From positions 1 to 64,000 of the forward strand of contig NZ_JACIBK010000006.1 of NCBI RefSeq assembly GCF_014195325.1: a stretch of DNA of 64,000 bases. The letters are read 5' to 3'. Origin of the DNA: Rhizobium sp. BK650. Its GTDB lineage: Bacteria > Pseudomonadota > Alphaproteobacteria > Rhizobiales > Rhizobiaceae. Shown here in pieces: positions 43,133-54,824 of the stretch (positions are counted from its first letter, which is position 1; each line of letters starts with the position of its first letter). Both the position numbers and the translations under genes were made by a program. Under the pieces are notes generated by a model. The model had not been told where the DNA came from. It searched no databases and saw only the letters and a program-made list of their open reading frames with translations.

Positions 43133-44728
43133 TCAATCGACGTTGAAGGTCAGCAGCTTTGCCTGGCGGATTGCCGGATTCGCTGTCAGCTTCTTCAGAA
43201 CGGCATCGTCAACCGCAGCGTCCACATACAGCAGAGCAATGGCATCCCCGCCTTGCTTGTCGCGGCCGAGCTGGAAGTTGGCAATATTGACGCCCGCAGC
43301 TCCCAGCGTCGTGCCGATGAAGCCGATCATGCCGGGAACGTCCGTATTGGTGATGTAGATCATGTGACTGCCGACATCGGCGTCCAGATTGATGCCCTTG
43401 ATCTGAATGAAGCGCGGCTTGCCGTCGGAGAAGACCGTGCCGGCAATCGACCGCGTCATCGTTTCCGTGGTCACCGTCAGCTTGATGTAGCCGTCGAACA
43501 CGCCCGACTTGTCCCGCTTTACCTCAGAAAGGATGATACCCTTTTCCTTGATCATGATCGGCGCCGAAACCATGTTGACGTCGGCCACCTGCGAACGGAT
43601 CAGGCCGGCAAGAACCGCCGAGGTTAGAGCCCGAGTGTTCATATTGGCCGTCATGCCGTCATAGAGGATCTCGATTTCCTTGATCGGCTCTTCCGTGACC
43701 TGACCGACAAAGGCACCGAGAACATCGGCGAGCTTGATGAACGGCTTCAGGATCGGTGCTTCTTCAGCGGTGATCGATGGCATGTTGATGGCATTCGAAA
43801 CGGCGCCTTTGACCAGGTAATCGGCCATCTGCTCGGCAACCTGCAAAGCGACGTTCTCCTGCGCTTCCGTGGTCGATGCACCAAGATGCGGCGTGCAGAC
43901 GACGTTCGGCAGACCGAAGAGAGGGCTTTCCTTGGCGGGCTCGACTTCGAAGACGTCGAAGGCCGCACCGGCCACATGACCGGACCTGATAGCATCGGCA
44001 AGGGCGGCCTCATCGACGAGACCCCCGCGGGCGCAGTTGATGATGCGAACGCCGGGCTTGGTCTTGGCAAGCGCTTCCCTGTTCAGGATGCCACGTGTCT
44101 TTTCCGTCATCGGCACGTGCAGCGTGATGAAGTCGGCCTGGGCGAGCAATTCGTCGAGCTCTACCTTGGTGACGCCCATTTCCTCGGCACGCTCCTTGGA
44201 GAGGAACGGGTCATAGGCGATGACATGCATCTTCAGGCCGATGGCGCGAGCGCAGACGATGGAGCCGATATTGCCGGCGCCAATGACGCCAAGCGTCTTG
44301 CCGGTGATTTCGACACCCATGAACTTCGACTTCTCCCACTTGCCGGCCTGCGTCGAGGTGTCGGCAGCCGGAAGCTGGCGCGCGACCGCAAACATCAGCG
44401 CGATTGCGTGTTCGGCCGTCGTGATAGAGTTGCCGAACGGCGTGTTCATGACGATGATACCGCGGCGCGATGCGGCCGGGATATCGACATTGTCGACGCC
44501 GATACCGGCGCGACCGACAACCTTGAGGTTCTTGGCCGCTTCGATGATCTTCTCCGTCACCTTGGTGGCGGAACGGATGGCGAGACCATCATAATTGCCG
44601 ATGACCTCGAACAGTCTGTCCTTGTCCTTGCCGAGCTGCGGCTGGAAATCGACTTCGACGCCGCGATCACGGAAGATCTGGACGGCGGTTTCCGACAGTT
44701 CGTCGGATACGAGAACGCGAGGTGCCAT
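43133..44728 (-). CDS. serA: D-3-phosphoglycerate dehydrogenase
   Basis: A 531-residue long-form PHGDH, catalysing the first step of serine synthesis from 3-phosphoglycerate. The N-terminal substrate and NAD domains (GVIGAGNIGSIV about 146; catalytic residues in NCARGGLVDE, DVFEVEPA and TPHLGAST) are followed by the allosteric-substrate-binding domain and a C-terminal ACT domain (about 455-531) that can sense serine. AAGGAGG lies 5 nt before the ATG. It follows serC by 84 nt on the same strand. Confidence 0.96.
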   Translation of the reverse strand: MAPRVLVSDELSETAVQIFRDRGVEVDFQPQLGKDKDRLFEVIGNYDGLAIRSATKVTEKIIEAAKNLKVVGRAGIGVDNVDIPAASRRGIIVMNTPFGNSITTAEHAIALMFAVARQLPAADTSTQAGKWEKSKFMGVEITGKTLGVIGAGNIGSIVCARAIGLKMHVIAYDPFLSKERAEEMGVTKVELDELLAQADFITLHVPMTEKTRGILNREALAKTKPGVRIINCARGGLVDEAALADAIRSGHVAGAAFDVFEVEPAKESPLFGLPNVVCTPHLGASTTEAQENVALQVAEQMADYLVKGAVSNAINMPSITAEEAPILKPFIKLADVLGAFVGQVTEEPIKEIEILYDGMTANMNTRALTSAVLAGLIRSQVADVNMVSAPIMIKEKGIILSEVKRDKSGVFDGYIKLTVTTETMTRSIAGTVFSDGKPRFIQIKGINLDADVGSHMIYITNTDVPGMIGFIGTTLGAAGVNIANFQLGRDKQGGDAIALLYVDAAVDDAVLKKLTANPAIRQAKLLTFNVD

Positions 44729-44812
44729 TAGGGCCTCCTTCAAAGAGTTCAGCGATAAACTTGAATTGGGATTGCGGGGCTCCGCCATCAGGCGGAGCCG
44801 AATGCGATCACA

Positions 44813-45991
44813 TCAGGCAGCAGCCTGTGAAAGCGTCGCCTTCTGCGTGGCAAAGGCCCAGGAAAGCCAGGGCATCAGCTTCTGCATGTCGGCGGTTTCG
44901 ATGGTGGCGCCAGCCCAGATGCGCAGGCCGGACGGAGCGTCACGGTAAGCGCCGATATCGTAGGCGACAGCCTCTTTTTCCAAGAGCGCGACGAGGCCCT
45001 TGGCGAAATTCGCCTGACCATCGGCATCGAGAGCCGCAACGTCCTTGTCGACGATCTTCAGGCAGATCGAAGTGTTGGATTCGATCTCCGGCTTGACGGC
45101 CAGGTTGGCGATCCAGTCGTTTGCCGCGACGAAATCGGCAATGACTTTCGCATTGGCATCGGCGCGACCAATCAGCGCCTTGAGGCCGCCAAGCTGCTTG
45201 GCCCAGAGAAGCGCATCGATATAATCCTCGACGCAGAGCATCGACGGCGTGTTGATCGTTTCGCCTTGAAAAATGCCTTCGATCAGCTTGCCACCCGAGG
45301 TCAGGCGGAAGATCTTCGGCAGCGGCCAGGCAGGCTGGTAAGAGACTAGACGCTCCACAGCACGCGGCGACAGGATGAGGATGCCATGCGCGCCCTCGCC
45401 GCCCAAAACCTTCTGCCAGGAGAAGGTGACGACATCGAGCTTTGCGAAATCGAGGTTCTGCGCGAAAGCGGCAGAGGTCGCATCGCAGATCGTCAGACCC
45501 TTGCGGTCGGCAGGGATGAAGTCGGCGTTAGGAACGCGAACGCCGGACGTCGTGCCATTCCAGGTGAAGACGACGTCACGGTCGAAATCGACGGTCGAAA
45601 GGTCGGGAAGTTCGCCATAACCGGCTTCGATCTTGCGAACATCCTTGAGCTTCAGCTGCTTGACGACGTCGGTGACCCAGCCGGCACCAAAGCTTTCCCA
45701 GGCGACCATATCGACGCCACGCTCGCCAAGCAGCGACCATAGCGCCATCTCGACAGCGCCGGTATCGGAGGCTGGCACGATGCCGATGCGGTAGTCGGCA
45801 GGCACTTCCAGAACTTCGCGGGTGAGATCGATCGCCTGCTTCAGCTTGGCCTTGCCGACTTTCGCACGGTGCGAACGGCCAAGGGCCGCATCGGAAAGAG
45901 CTTCGAGCGTCCAACCCGGACGTTTCGCGCAGGGACCAGAAGAAAAATGAGTGTTTTGCGGACGCACGTCCGGCTTTGCGGTATTTGCCAT
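44813..45991 (-). CDS. serC: Phosphoserine aminotransferase
   Basis: A 392-residue class V aminotransferase converting 3-phosphohydroxypyruvate to phosphoserine, with a role also in pyridoxal phosphate synthesis. The PLP lysine is in [12 protein letters not shown]. It is the longer alphaproteobacterial form, starting [20 protein letters not shown] precedes the ATG. It is first in the serC-serA unit, under a promoter at 46047-46075 and a structured leader. Confidence 0.95.
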   Translation of the reverse strand: MANTAKPDVRPQNTHFSSGPCAKRPGWTLEALSDAALGRSHRAKVGKAKLKQAIDLTREVLEVPADYRIGIVPASDTGAVEMALWSLLGERGVDMVAWESFGAGWVTDVVKQLKLKDVRKIEAGYGELPDLSTVDFDRDVVFTWNGTTSGVRVPNADFIPADRKGLTICDATSAAFAQNLDFAKLDVVTFSWQKVLGGEGAHGILILSPRAVERLVSYQPAWPLPKIFRLTSGGKLIEGIFQGETINTPSMLCVEDYIDALLWAKQLGGLKALIGRADANAKVIADFVAANDWIANLAVKPEIESNTSICLKIVDKDVAALDADGQANFAKGLVALLEKEAVAYDIGAYRDAPSGLRIWAGATIETADMQKLMPWLSWAFATQKATLSQAAA

Positions 45992-46010
45992 ATTGCTACC
46001 CTTCCAGATA

Positions 46011-46042
46011 GATGGCTCCTCGTTGGGGAGGAGTGTCCCGCC
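46011..46042 (-). ncRNA. serC leader RNA motif
   Basis: Reading leftward, GGCGGGAC is followed by the hairpin CTCCTC-CCCAAC-GAGGAG (46016-46033) and CCAT, directly ahead of serC. This matches, from memory, the short alphaproteobacterial serC element described near serC-serA operons. It begins at the predicted transcription start and ends about 20 nt before the ATG. Its ligand, if any, is unknown. Confidence 0.65.
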
Positions 46043-46046
46043 GCCG

Positions 46047-46075
46047 TGTTTATGAGCGAAGCCCCCTATAGTCAA
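46047..46075 (-). promoter_or_regulatory. Promoter of serC-serA
   Basis: TTGACT (46070-46075) and TAAACA (46047-46052) with a 17-nt spacer on the minus strand, preceded by the C typical of rhizobial CTTGAC promoters. Confidence 0.7.
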
Positions 46076-46223
46076 GCGGGAGATGTCGTTTCTGGAGGCT
46101 ATTTTGCCGCAGCGGCGATCACATCTCCGGTTACGCCGCTCCGCCGGCGGCGCGATCGCGTGTGTTGTGCCGCTCATAGGTGCCGGTATCCGCACTGCCG
46201 ATGCCGATGAGATGGACGGACAA

Positions 46224-46723
46224 ATGCCGAAGCTTTTTCACAACCTTGCCGGACGTATCCTCATAGGCCTGGGGCGCCTCGCCGAGCAAGCCGGTGTCGC
46301 AAAGCCTGTCGTCGGGACGCCGCCGAGATTGCTTGCGGAACTCTACCGCGAATTCGACGCAGACGGCGCTGATGGATACTGCGCCTCGCGAAAGCGGACC
46401 GGCGCTGCGCGACAAGGCCAAGGTCATGGCGGCCGCCTATATTGATTGCGTTCTCACGCGGGGGCGTGAAATTCCTGACGTCATCGCCGCGTTGGCAAGT
46501 TTCCCCGGAGTTGGAAAAGATCAAGCACGAGTGTCAGACGGTTTTCATGGACCAATGCAGATCCGTGCTCACGCCCTTCGTTGGTGCGGGGACGATCGCT
46601 TCAGCCAGCCTGTGGTCAATGCTCGGCGCGGCCGAGGCTCTCTCCTATGCCGCAGCAACAGGCGAGATTATTGCGACGCAAGCGGAAAGCGAGCTGTCCG
46701 AAATCATCCTGGCCATGGTTTAG
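46224..46723 (+). pseudogene. Frameshifted gene in three reading-frame pieces
   Basis: Three protein-like pieces in three different frames run in order. Piece 1 (46224 to about 46375) begins [19 protein letters not shown]. Piece 2 (about 46372-46500) contains RDKAKVMAAAYIDCVL and IPDVIAALAS. Piece 3 (about 46500 to the TAG at 46721) contains KIKHECQTVFMDQCRSV and a hydrophobic C-terminus. The second junction falls in GTTTCCCCGG; loss of one T would join the frames as AALASSPELEK. I recognise no family. It may be a real pseudogene or contain sequencing errors. Confidence 0.55.
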
Positions 46724-46742
46724 AGAAGCACTCGCTGAGACG

Positions 46743-46768
46743 AAAAAGCCGCCCTTTCGGACGGCTTT
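46743..46768 (-). terminator. Terminator of the outer-membrane protein gene
   Basis: AAAGCCG (46745-46751) and CGGCTTT (46762-46768) form the stem with an inner CC/GG pair and one mismatch. On the minus strand a T-run follows, so it serves the gene at 46791. It may also serve the frameshifted gene opposite. Confidence 0.8.
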
Positions 46769-46790
46769 CGATAGCCTTTGAACTTCGCTC

Positions 46791-47636
46791 TTATTTGTAG
46801 ACCGGCTGCTGCAGCGGAATTTGCGGAGGTTCGTAGGCGACCGGTTGAGCGCAGCCGTCGAAGAGGTAACGGGCGCCGATGCGGGCTTCGTGGACGTTGA
46901 TGCCGCGGTCTCGGCCCGGACCGCCGTTTTCGTTGTATCCGAACATGTCGCCGCCATTGATATGCAGGTAGCGGTAGCCGACATCGGCCTTGACATTGCA
47001 GGTTACGTCGATCGAGGCACCAGCCATGAGAGCGTAGCTGAAACGCCAGCCGCCGCGACCGCCGTGAATAACTCCGTCATCGCAGCCACTGCCGTCGTCG
47101 GCGCAGGCTACATTGTGGAGATCGTCCCACTTGACGTAGGAACCACCGATACCGGCACCGACATAGGGTGTGAAGTAGGCGTAAGTGCCGAGGTCGACGT
47201 AAGCGTTGGCCAGTAGCGTATAGGCCGTCATCGACGATACATCGCGCGAAGTACATGAGACGACGCATGCACCGAAGGCCGCACCGCCGCCAGTCGTCGA
47301 GCCGTGGAAATCTGAATTGGTGAGGTAATCGAAGGTGAGGTCGGTACGCAGATAGTTGTTGATCTGGTAGCCGACACCGCCGCCGATCATCCAGGTGTCA
47401 TCCAGATCAGCATGGTCGAAATCAGCTTCAAGAGCATTGCTTCCCTGGAAGAACTTCGCACCGCGCAGGTCGGTGAAAGCGTACCCGATATCACCACGCA
47501 GATACCAGCCGGTCGATTCGGTGACGGCGACTTCCGGCGGCTGTTCCGGCACGGGCTCGACCGGAGCAAGATCGGCAGAATAGGCATTCGACGCGATCAA
47601 CAGCGCGGCGAAGATACCGGACAAGGTTCGTTTCAT
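46791..47636 (-). CDS. Outer-membrane beta-barrel protein, RopB/Omp25-like
   Basis: A 281-residue outer-membrane protein. A Sec signal peptide (MKRTLSGIFAALLIASNAYS, cleavage near residue 20) is followed by a Pro/Glu linker and eight or more alternating beta strands (GWYLRGDIGYAFTDL, WMIGGGVGYQINNYLRTDLT and similar). Six cysteines occur in predicted loops, in pairs. The last strand IGARYLF is followed by a 20-residue Pro/Gln-rich tail rather than ending in Phe, unlike typical Omp25/RopB. Probably a surface antigen of the OmpW/Omp25 group. Confidence 0.85.
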   Translation of the reverse strand: MKRTLSGIFAALLIASNAYSADLAPVEPVPEQPPEVAVTESTGWYLRGDIGYAFTDLRGAKFFQGSNALEADFDHADLDDTWMIGGGVGYQINNYLRTDLTFDYLTNSDFHGSTTGGGAAFGACVVSCTSRDVSSMTAYTLLANAYVDLGTYAYFTPYVGAGIGGSYVKWDDLHNVACADDGSGCDDGVIHGGRGGWRFSYALMAGASIDVTCNVKADVGYRYLHINGGDMFGYNENGGPGRDRGINVHEARIGARYLFDGCAQPVAYEPPQIPLQQPVYK

Positions 47637-48005
47637 GGATTCACTCCAGTCGGTTGCGTCGGCGTGCTGTGGACCGCCAAACGGATACGCTTTTCATGGA
47701 TAATGAATCGGAAACGTTAAAAGCTGCTTAACCATAAGAAGTAATTTAAACATTCACGGCAGAACGTGTTTCGAAAAAGTAAATATGGGCCGCCCTTACT
47801 GGTTCGACTTCCGGAATCTGCAAAAGGGTAAATAAAAACTGCTCCTCAGCCCGGATGAATATCGCGCCCTGCTCACTGAACAGGTTTCACAGTCGTCGCC
47901 CACAAGGCCGAAGCCCCCGCCTGCGGCAACCACACGGCCCGGCTCGCGCAACGCCAATAAAAAAGCCGGCTCGAAGGCCGGCTTTCAATCTCTTTTCTGT
48001 CGCTT
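47637..48005. other. 369-bp stretch between the outer-membrane gene and glmM
   Basis: Mostly low-GC non-coding sequence ahead of the outer-membrane gene. On the plus strand a frame at about 47839-47980 reads SPDEYRALLTEQVSQ followed by Pro/Arg-rich residues. It has no start after an in-frame TAA, so it may be a gene remnant. The glmM terminator lies at its right end. Confidence 0.35.
47958..47985 (-). terminator. glmM terminator
   Basis: AAAGCCGGC (47962-47970) and GCCGGCTTT (47977-47985) form a 9-bp stem; on the minus strand it is followed by TTTTATTGG. It lies 20 nt after the glmM stop. Confidence 0.88.
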
Positions 48006-49358
48006 TCAGGCGGCGCTGCGCACGCTTGAAATCGTGCCGATCAGGTCGTTGACGATCCGCTCAATCTGCGCGCGGTCGTCGCCTTCCGCCATCACACGGA
48101 TTAGCGGCTCGGTGCCGGACGGACGAATGACGAGGCGGCCATTCTTGGAAAGCTCGGCTTCCGCATCGGCAATTGCCTTGACCACTTGCAGGTCCTCCAA
48201 CGGCTTGCCGCCGCTGATGCGAACATTGCGCAGGAGCTGCGGCACCGGCTCGAAACGACGGCAGACTTCGCTGACTGTTTTGCCCGTGCGCTTGACAGCC
48301 GCCAGGATCTGCAGGGCAGCAACGAGACCGTCACCGGTCGTGCCATAATCCGAAAGCACGATATGGCCGGACTGCTCGCCACCAACATTGTAATTGTGCT
48401 GGCGCATGTGCTCCACGACATAGCGGTCGCCAACCTTCGTGCGGGCGAGACCGAGGCCCTTGTCCTCGAGGAAGCGCTCGAGACCGAGATTGGACATGAC
48501 GGTCGCAACGATGCCGCTACCGCGCAGCTGCTGGCTCTCGGCCCAGCTTTCGGCGATGACGGCCATCAGCTGATCGCCATCGACGATCGAGCCATTCTCA
48601 TCGACGATGATGACACGGTCTGCATCGCCGTCGAGCGCAATACCGATATCGGCCCGCACCTCGTCGACCTTCTTCTGCAGCGCGACCGGGCTCGTGGAGC
48701 CGCAATTCAGATTGATGTTCGTGCCATTCGGATCGTTGCCGATCGTCACGACGTCGGCGCCGAGTTCCCAGAGAACGGCAGGCGCCACCTTGTAGGCCGC
48801 ACCATTGGCACAGTCGACCGCGACACGCAGGCCCTGCAGGGTCACATCGCGTGGCAAGGTGCGTTTGACGTGTTCGAGATAACGGTAAATATCGCCATCG
48901 ACGCGCTTGGCGCGGCCGATTTCCTCAGCTTTGGCAAGCTGTCCCGAAAGGTCCTTGTCGAGCAGGTCTTCAATCTGTGCTTCGAGATCATCGGAGAGCT
49001 TGTAGCCATCAGGACCGAAAAGCTTGATACCGTTATCCTCGAACGGATTGTGCGACGCCGAAATCATCACGCCGATATCGCATCGCAGAGAACGCGTCAG
49101 CATGGCAACCGCAGGCGTCGGAATAGGACCAAGCAAGAACACATCGAGCCCCGCCGCAGTAAAGCCGGCCACCAGGGCATTCTCCAGCATGTACCCCGAC
49201 AGGCGCGTGTCCTTGCCGATCACCACACGATGACGATGGGCGCCGTTACGAAAAATCGTCCCCGCGGCGATACCGACCCGCATCGCGAGATCTGGCGTCA
49301 TGGGAAAGATATTAGCCTGGCCTCGGATGCCGTCCGTCCCGAAATAGCGTCTTTTCAT
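48006..49358 (-). CDS. glmM: Phosphoglucosamine mutase
   Basis: A 450-residue enzyme converting glucosamine-6-phosphate to glucosamine-1-phosphate for peptidoglycan and lipopolysaccharide. The phosphoserine motif is [15 protein letters not shown] (Ser about 102), the metal loop is DGDADR, and the sugar-binding loop GGEQSGHI and the phosphate loop [10 protein letters not shown] are present. ATG 49358 has AGGAG 6 nt upstream. The position after ftsH is the normal order in alphaproteobacteria, but a terminator separates them. Confidence 0.96.
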   Translation of the reverse strand: MKRRYFGTDGIRGQANIFPMTPDLAMRVGIAAGTIFRNGAHRHRVVIGKDTRLSGYMLENALVAGFTAAGLDVFLLGPIPTPAVAMLTRSLRCDIGVMISASHNPFEDNGIKLFGPDGYKLSDDLEAQIEDLLDKDLSGQLAKAEEIGRAKRVDGDIYRYLEHVKRTLPRDVTLQGLRVAVDCANGAAYKVAPAVLWELGADVVTIGNDPNGTNINLNCGSTSPVALQKKVDEVRADIGIALDGDADRVIIVDENGSIVDGDQLMAVIAESWAESQQLRGSGIVATVMSNLGLERFLEDKGLGLARTKVGDRYVVEHMRQHNYNVGGEQSGHIVLSDYGTTGDGLVAALQILAAVKRTGKTVSEVCRRFEPVPQLLRNVRISGGKPLEDLQVVKAIADAEAELSKNGRLVIRPSGTEPLIRVMAEGDDRAQIERIVNDLIGTISSVRSAA

Positions 49359-49544
49359 ATGCACTCCTGCGCTTTTGGCGCGCCGTAGAGGCTGCGCATT
49401 CCTCAAGCAAGAATCCGGCTTCAAATTCAAAGGCTATCCCCCAAATTTTATCCAGACTTGTCCTTAGTCAGCGGAATGCCACAAAACCGCGTAACCGGCA
49501 CGTAAATTACCAAGAAAATCGATTATATCCTGTTACTAATATTC

Positions 49545-49579
49545 AAAGGGCCGGATTCCCTGTGGAAATCCGGCCCTTT
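49545..49579 (-). terminator. ftsH terminator
   Basis: AAAGGGCCGGATT (49545-49557) and AATCCGGCCCTTT (49567-49579) form a 13-bp stem with a 9-nt loop, 20 nt after the ftsH stop on the minus strand. Confidence 0.88.
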
Positions 49580-49599
49580 AGGAAAATCCCTGTTCAATT

Positions 49600-51531
<1,932 letters not shown>

Positions 51532-51628
51532 CGAACTCCCCAGCACTGGACAGTCGCCTCATGGCGACCGTCGTATTTGGTCTCTAACATAGGGTTGCCC
51601 CGAGCCATTGCCAAGGCGATCCACTCTG

Positions 51629-52945
51629 TCAGATCATTTTTCCGTCAATACTTCTTAAAGGCGGCTCCGCATAGGGCGCCCTTGAGAAAACTGCCGAAAG
51701 CCTCTCGGCAAAGGTGAAGTCAAATCTTGTCAAAAAGCGGTCGAAGGGGGCAAAATGGGGCGTTAAGTCGACGGATTGGGCATATTTGGCTGACAAGGGG
51801 CTTTCATCGGCCAATAAAGCCGGCGCTGAGCCGGCAGCACGATTCCATGCCGACTTGGGAAGATGCGCAACATGATCCCCCGTCATTCCTGAATTGGCAA
51901 TAGCCTCGACACGAACTGCCGCTCTCGATCTGTTGCGCACACGAAACCGCCCATCCCAAATCCCAGCCTCTCCCGGCTGGAGCGTCAGAGGCAGCAACCC
52001 GCGGCCCTCACGCGCAAGATAGAGGCCGTCGCGTCGCAAATCGAAGACCACCCTTCCGATAGTCAAGCGTCCGGGCTTGCCACCGGTAGCAAATGTGAGA
52101 AGTCGCTCCATCTGCTCCCTCCCCGGCACAAAAGGCTGCCCGCCAAAGACCGCCGTCAGACGACCGAGTACGTAGCCGAGCACCGCGTGATTCTGCCTCA
52201 ATCCATCAGGCATCACGTGTCCGAGCAAGCCACCGTGAAGCGCGAAATAGCGCCTTAGCCATTCGGCTCCCGTCGCCGAGAGAACCAGCCGCTCTTCCCA
52301 GCCGCCACCGATGTCCCCTTCTGCATCTCTATCCGCTGAAAGCTCCCGGCGTGCCCGCACGCGCTCATATTTCACATCCTCGTTGCTGGGATCGTCGATC
52401 CACGACACGGCTCGTGCATTCAAGAAAGCGCGGATATCTGCTCGGCTGGAAAAAAGCAGCGGCCGCAGGATCCAGAAACGCCGGTCGAAGAGCACCGCAT
52501 CTGCGATACCTGTAGAAATCTGTTCCGTCCGTTTGCTCCGCATCTGCAGCGTTTCGCGCTGATCGTCGAGCGTATGCCCTGTCACGATGAGGTTGGCATC
52601 GAGCGCTTCCGCGGCCTCGGCAAGAAGATCGTAACGAGCCTCTCGCGCCGCGGCCATGATACCGGATTTCGGCTTCTCGCCCTGCCAGACCATTGTTCGG
52701 TGTGGAATGCTTATCGATGCGCAGAAAGCAGCGACCTGGCGCGCCTCTTCTGCAGATCCGCTGCGCAAAGCGTGATCGACGGTCGCAGCACAAAGGGAAA
52801 TTGAGAGATTAGGAGCAGCCTTCAGCGCTTCGCAGAGCAGCAGGAGCAGGCCGGTGGAATCACTTCCGCCCGAAATTGCAACCAGAATGCGCGCAGGCGT
52901 TCTCAGTAAACGGAGGAAACGGCCAATTGCCGCCTCAGGAGACAT
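51629..52945 (-). CDS. tilS: tRNA(Ile)-lysidine synthetase
   Basis: A 438-residue enzyme that modifies C34 of tRNA-Ile2 to lysidine. The N-terminal PP-loop is AISGGSDSTGL (about 22-32). The region GHTLDDQRETLQMR is the conserved catalytic segment. The C-terminal domains are less conserved and the end is shorter than the E. coli form. ATG 52945 is taken; TTG 52963 is possible. It starts 30 nt after the cpoB stop, within the tol-pal-cpoB-tilS-ftsH block. Confidence 0.92.
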   Translation of the reverse strand: MSPEAAIGRFLRLLRTPARILVAISGGSDSTGLLLLLCEALKAAPNLSISLCAATVDHALRSGSAEEARQVAAFCASISIPHRTMVWQGEKPKSGIMAAAREARYDLLAEAAEALDANLIVTGHTLDDQRETLQMRSKRTEQISTGIADAVLFDRRFWILRPLLFSSRADIRAFLNARAVSWIDDPSNEDVKYERVRARRELSADRDAEGDIGGGWEERLVLSATGAEWLRRYFALHGGLLGHVMPDGLRQNHAVLGYVLGRLTAVFGGQPFVPGREQMERLLTFATGGKPGRLTIGRVVFDLRRDGLYLAREGRGLLPLTLQPGEAGIWDGRFRVRNRSRAAVRVEAIANSGMTGDHVAHLPKSAWNRAAGSAPALLADESPLSAKYAQSVDLTPHFAPFDRFLTRFDFTFAERLSAVFSRAPYAEPPLRSIDGKMI

Positions 52946-52975
52946 CAGACTTTCCGGAAACAAGCCGGAAGACCC

Positions 52976-53974
52976 TTAGCAGGCGAGACGCTTCTGTTCG
53001 CTCGCGACCTTGTTTATGACGGCACGAGAGGCCTTTGGATACCGCTTGCTGACTTCGCGCAGGGTAGCGCAGGCAGTGTCGGTATTGTCGAGCGCAGCAA
53101 GCGACATTCCAAGCTTCAGCAGCATCTCGGGCGCCTTTTCGGAGGTCGCGTATTTCTGATGCGCGTTTAGGAAGGTCTTGGCGGCTTCGTTGAACTTGCC
53201 CTGCGAATAAAGCGCTTCTCCGAGCCAGAAATTGGCGTCCGCTGCACGCGAGCTGTTCGGATAATGGGAAATATACTGCGTGAATTCTTGCTCAGCCGTG
53301 CCATAGTCGCCGGAAAGCACATGGCCGTAGGCTGCCTTGTACTGCTCGGACTCGCTGCCGAGGGAGGCGGTCTGCTGCGGCGCTGTCGCATCCGGCAGCG
53401 GCGCCGAACCGACCGTCGCATTCTTGTTCAAAGTATTGCCAATGGCATTCCCATTCTGATCAAAATCGATGGAGCCAAGTTCGCGCGGCGGCTGGCCGAG
53501 GCCGCCATTGGTCGGCACATCGGTGGAGGGAGCCGTTTCGGCTCCCTGTGGGGCTTGAATAACCTTGGCGATATCGTCACCACCTCCGGATGCCGGTGGA
53601 GCGACATCGGCTTCGCTCTTCTTCACTGGCGCCTTGGCAGCACCGCCGCCACTTGCGCCGCCGCCCGTCTTTTCGAGCTGCTGGAAGCGGAACTCATTGT
53701 CTTCCTGCTGCTTGCGGATCGTCTCCTGCATCTGGAGGAGCTGATAGCTCATTTCCTCGATACGACCGTTCAACTGCCGCATCTGATCTTCCATCTGCTG
53801 GATGCGGACTTCCGCCCCGCTGCTCTGCACGTTGACAACAGGTGCTGCCGGCTGGCTCTGTTGCGCGGATTGGCCGCCGATGCGCAAGCCGAAGAACGAA
53901 GCGGAATAAGCCGCTCGCTCGCTCCCGGTCACGGCCGCAAGGCACAGCATGCCTGCCACGACTAGTTTCTTCAT
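52976..53974 (-). CDS. cpoB: Tol-Pal associated periplasmic protein CpoB (YbgF)
   Basis: A 332-residue periplasmic protein. A signal peptide (about 1-24) is followed by a coiled coil (about 55-105, VRIQQMEDQMRQLNGRIEEM) for trimerisation, a Gly/Ala/Pro-rich linker (about 105-205), and a C-terminal TPR domain (about 210-330; YKAAYGHVLSGDYGTAEQEF). CpoB links Tol to peptidoglycan synthesis at division. The linker is longer than in E. coli. The gene follows pal but a terminator lies between, so it probably has its own promoter. Confidence 0.92.
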   Translation of the reverse strand: MKKLVVAGMLCLAAVTGSERAAYSASFFGLRIGGQSAQQSQPAAPVVNVQSSGAEVRIQQMEDQMRQLNGRIEEMSYQLLQMQETIRKQQEDNEFRFQQLEKTGGGASGGGAAKAPVKKSEADVAPPASGGGDDIAKVIQAPQGAETAPSTDVPTNGGLGQPPRELGSIDFDQNGNAIGNTLNKNATVGSAPLPDATAPQQTASLGSESEQYKAAYGHVLSGDYGTAEQEFTQYISHYPNSSRAADANFWLGEALYSQGKFNEAAKTFLNAHQKYATSEKAPEMLLKLGMSLAALDNTDTACATLREVSKRYPKASRAVINKVASEQKRLAC

Positions 53975-54079
53975 TTTTGTATCGTCCTGTCCCAGTGATT
54001 CTTCGCGCCCCAATGGCACGAACAGGAGATTTTTCCAATTGCTGTCAAAAAGCAACGGAGTCTGGCCAAAGTGTGGTCA

Positions 54080-54110
54080 AAAAGAAAGGCGGCCCGCAAG
54101 CGAGCCGCCT
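54080..54110 (-). terminator. Terminator between pal and cpoB
   Basis: AGGCGGC (54087-54093) and GCCGCCT (54104-54110) form a 7-bp stem; on the minus strand the stem is followed by TTTCTTTTTG. Confidence 0.82.
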
Positions 54111-54135
54111 CGTCAAAATCCGGCTTTTGCCGAAA

Positions 54136-54666
54136 TTACGTGCCTGCGCCGCCGAGAACAGTAACGGCACGGCGGTTCTGCGACCAGCAGGAAATATCAT
54201 CGCAGACGGCGACCGGACGTTCCTTGCCGTAGGAGATCGTCTTCATGCGTTGGGCCGGAATGCCACGCGAAGCGAGATAATCCTTGGTAGCAGCAGCGCG
54301 ACGGGCACCGAGAGCCAGGTTGTATTCGCGCGTGCCGCGTTCGTCGGCATGACCTTCGATGGTGATCTGGTAGTTCGGGTAACGACCAAGCCACTGGGCC
54401 TGACGGTCGAGCGTCTGGGCCGCGTCAGCGCGGATCGAGGTCGAGTCGGTGTCGAAGAAGATGCGATCGCCGACATTGACCGTGAAGTCCTGGGCGGAAC
54501 CCGGCGTTGCCGCACCGGCACCGAGGCCGATGTCGCCGGCGCTGTTCGGCATATTCTTCTTGTTGGCGCAGCTCGCCAGAGCGAGGCCTGCGACAAGCGC
54601 GATCATGACGGGGTTGCGGGCGAAATTCTGCATGCGGCTCATTGCCGGGGTGTGAATTCGGCTCAT
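54136..54666 (-). CDS. pal: Peptidoglycan-associated lipoprotein
   Basis: A 176-residue outer-membrane lipoprotein with an OmpA-like C-terminal domain that binds peptidoglycan. The lipobox is LALASC (Cys about 34). The OmpA motif TIEGHADERGTREYNLALG is intact. AAGGAG lies 8 nt before ATG 54666. A near-repeat MSRIHTPAMSRMQN at the start gives two further ATG choices; the second is a plausible alternative. It forms the Tol-Pal envelope complex with TolQRAB. Confidence 0.95.
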   Translation of the reverse strand: MSRIHTPAMSRMQNFARNPVMIALVAGLALASCANKKNMPNSAGDIGLGAGAATPGSAQDFTVNVGDRIFFDTDSTSIRADAAQTLDRQAQWLGRYPNYQITIEGHADERGTREYNLALGARRAAATKDYLASRGIPAQRMKTISYGKERPVAVCDDISCWSQNRRAVTVLGGAGT

Positions 54667-54824
54667 GGCCGGGTCTCCTTGCGACTTCAATCAGGGTTGC
54701 CGGACAGTAACCGCACTCGGTTAACCGGCCCTCAAAGATTATGGTTAACGATTTGCTGATTTGTCCCTGCTTCGCCCATTTTCAGGACTTTGCGGCGACA
54801 TAAAGGCGGCATTCTGCCCATCCA

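Noticed and set aside
48186..49388. A 400-codon open frame antisense to glmM
   Set aside because: glmM is fully conserved on the other strand. The antisense protein shows the His/Arg/Asp-rich shadow composition usual for high-GC genes and has no family features.
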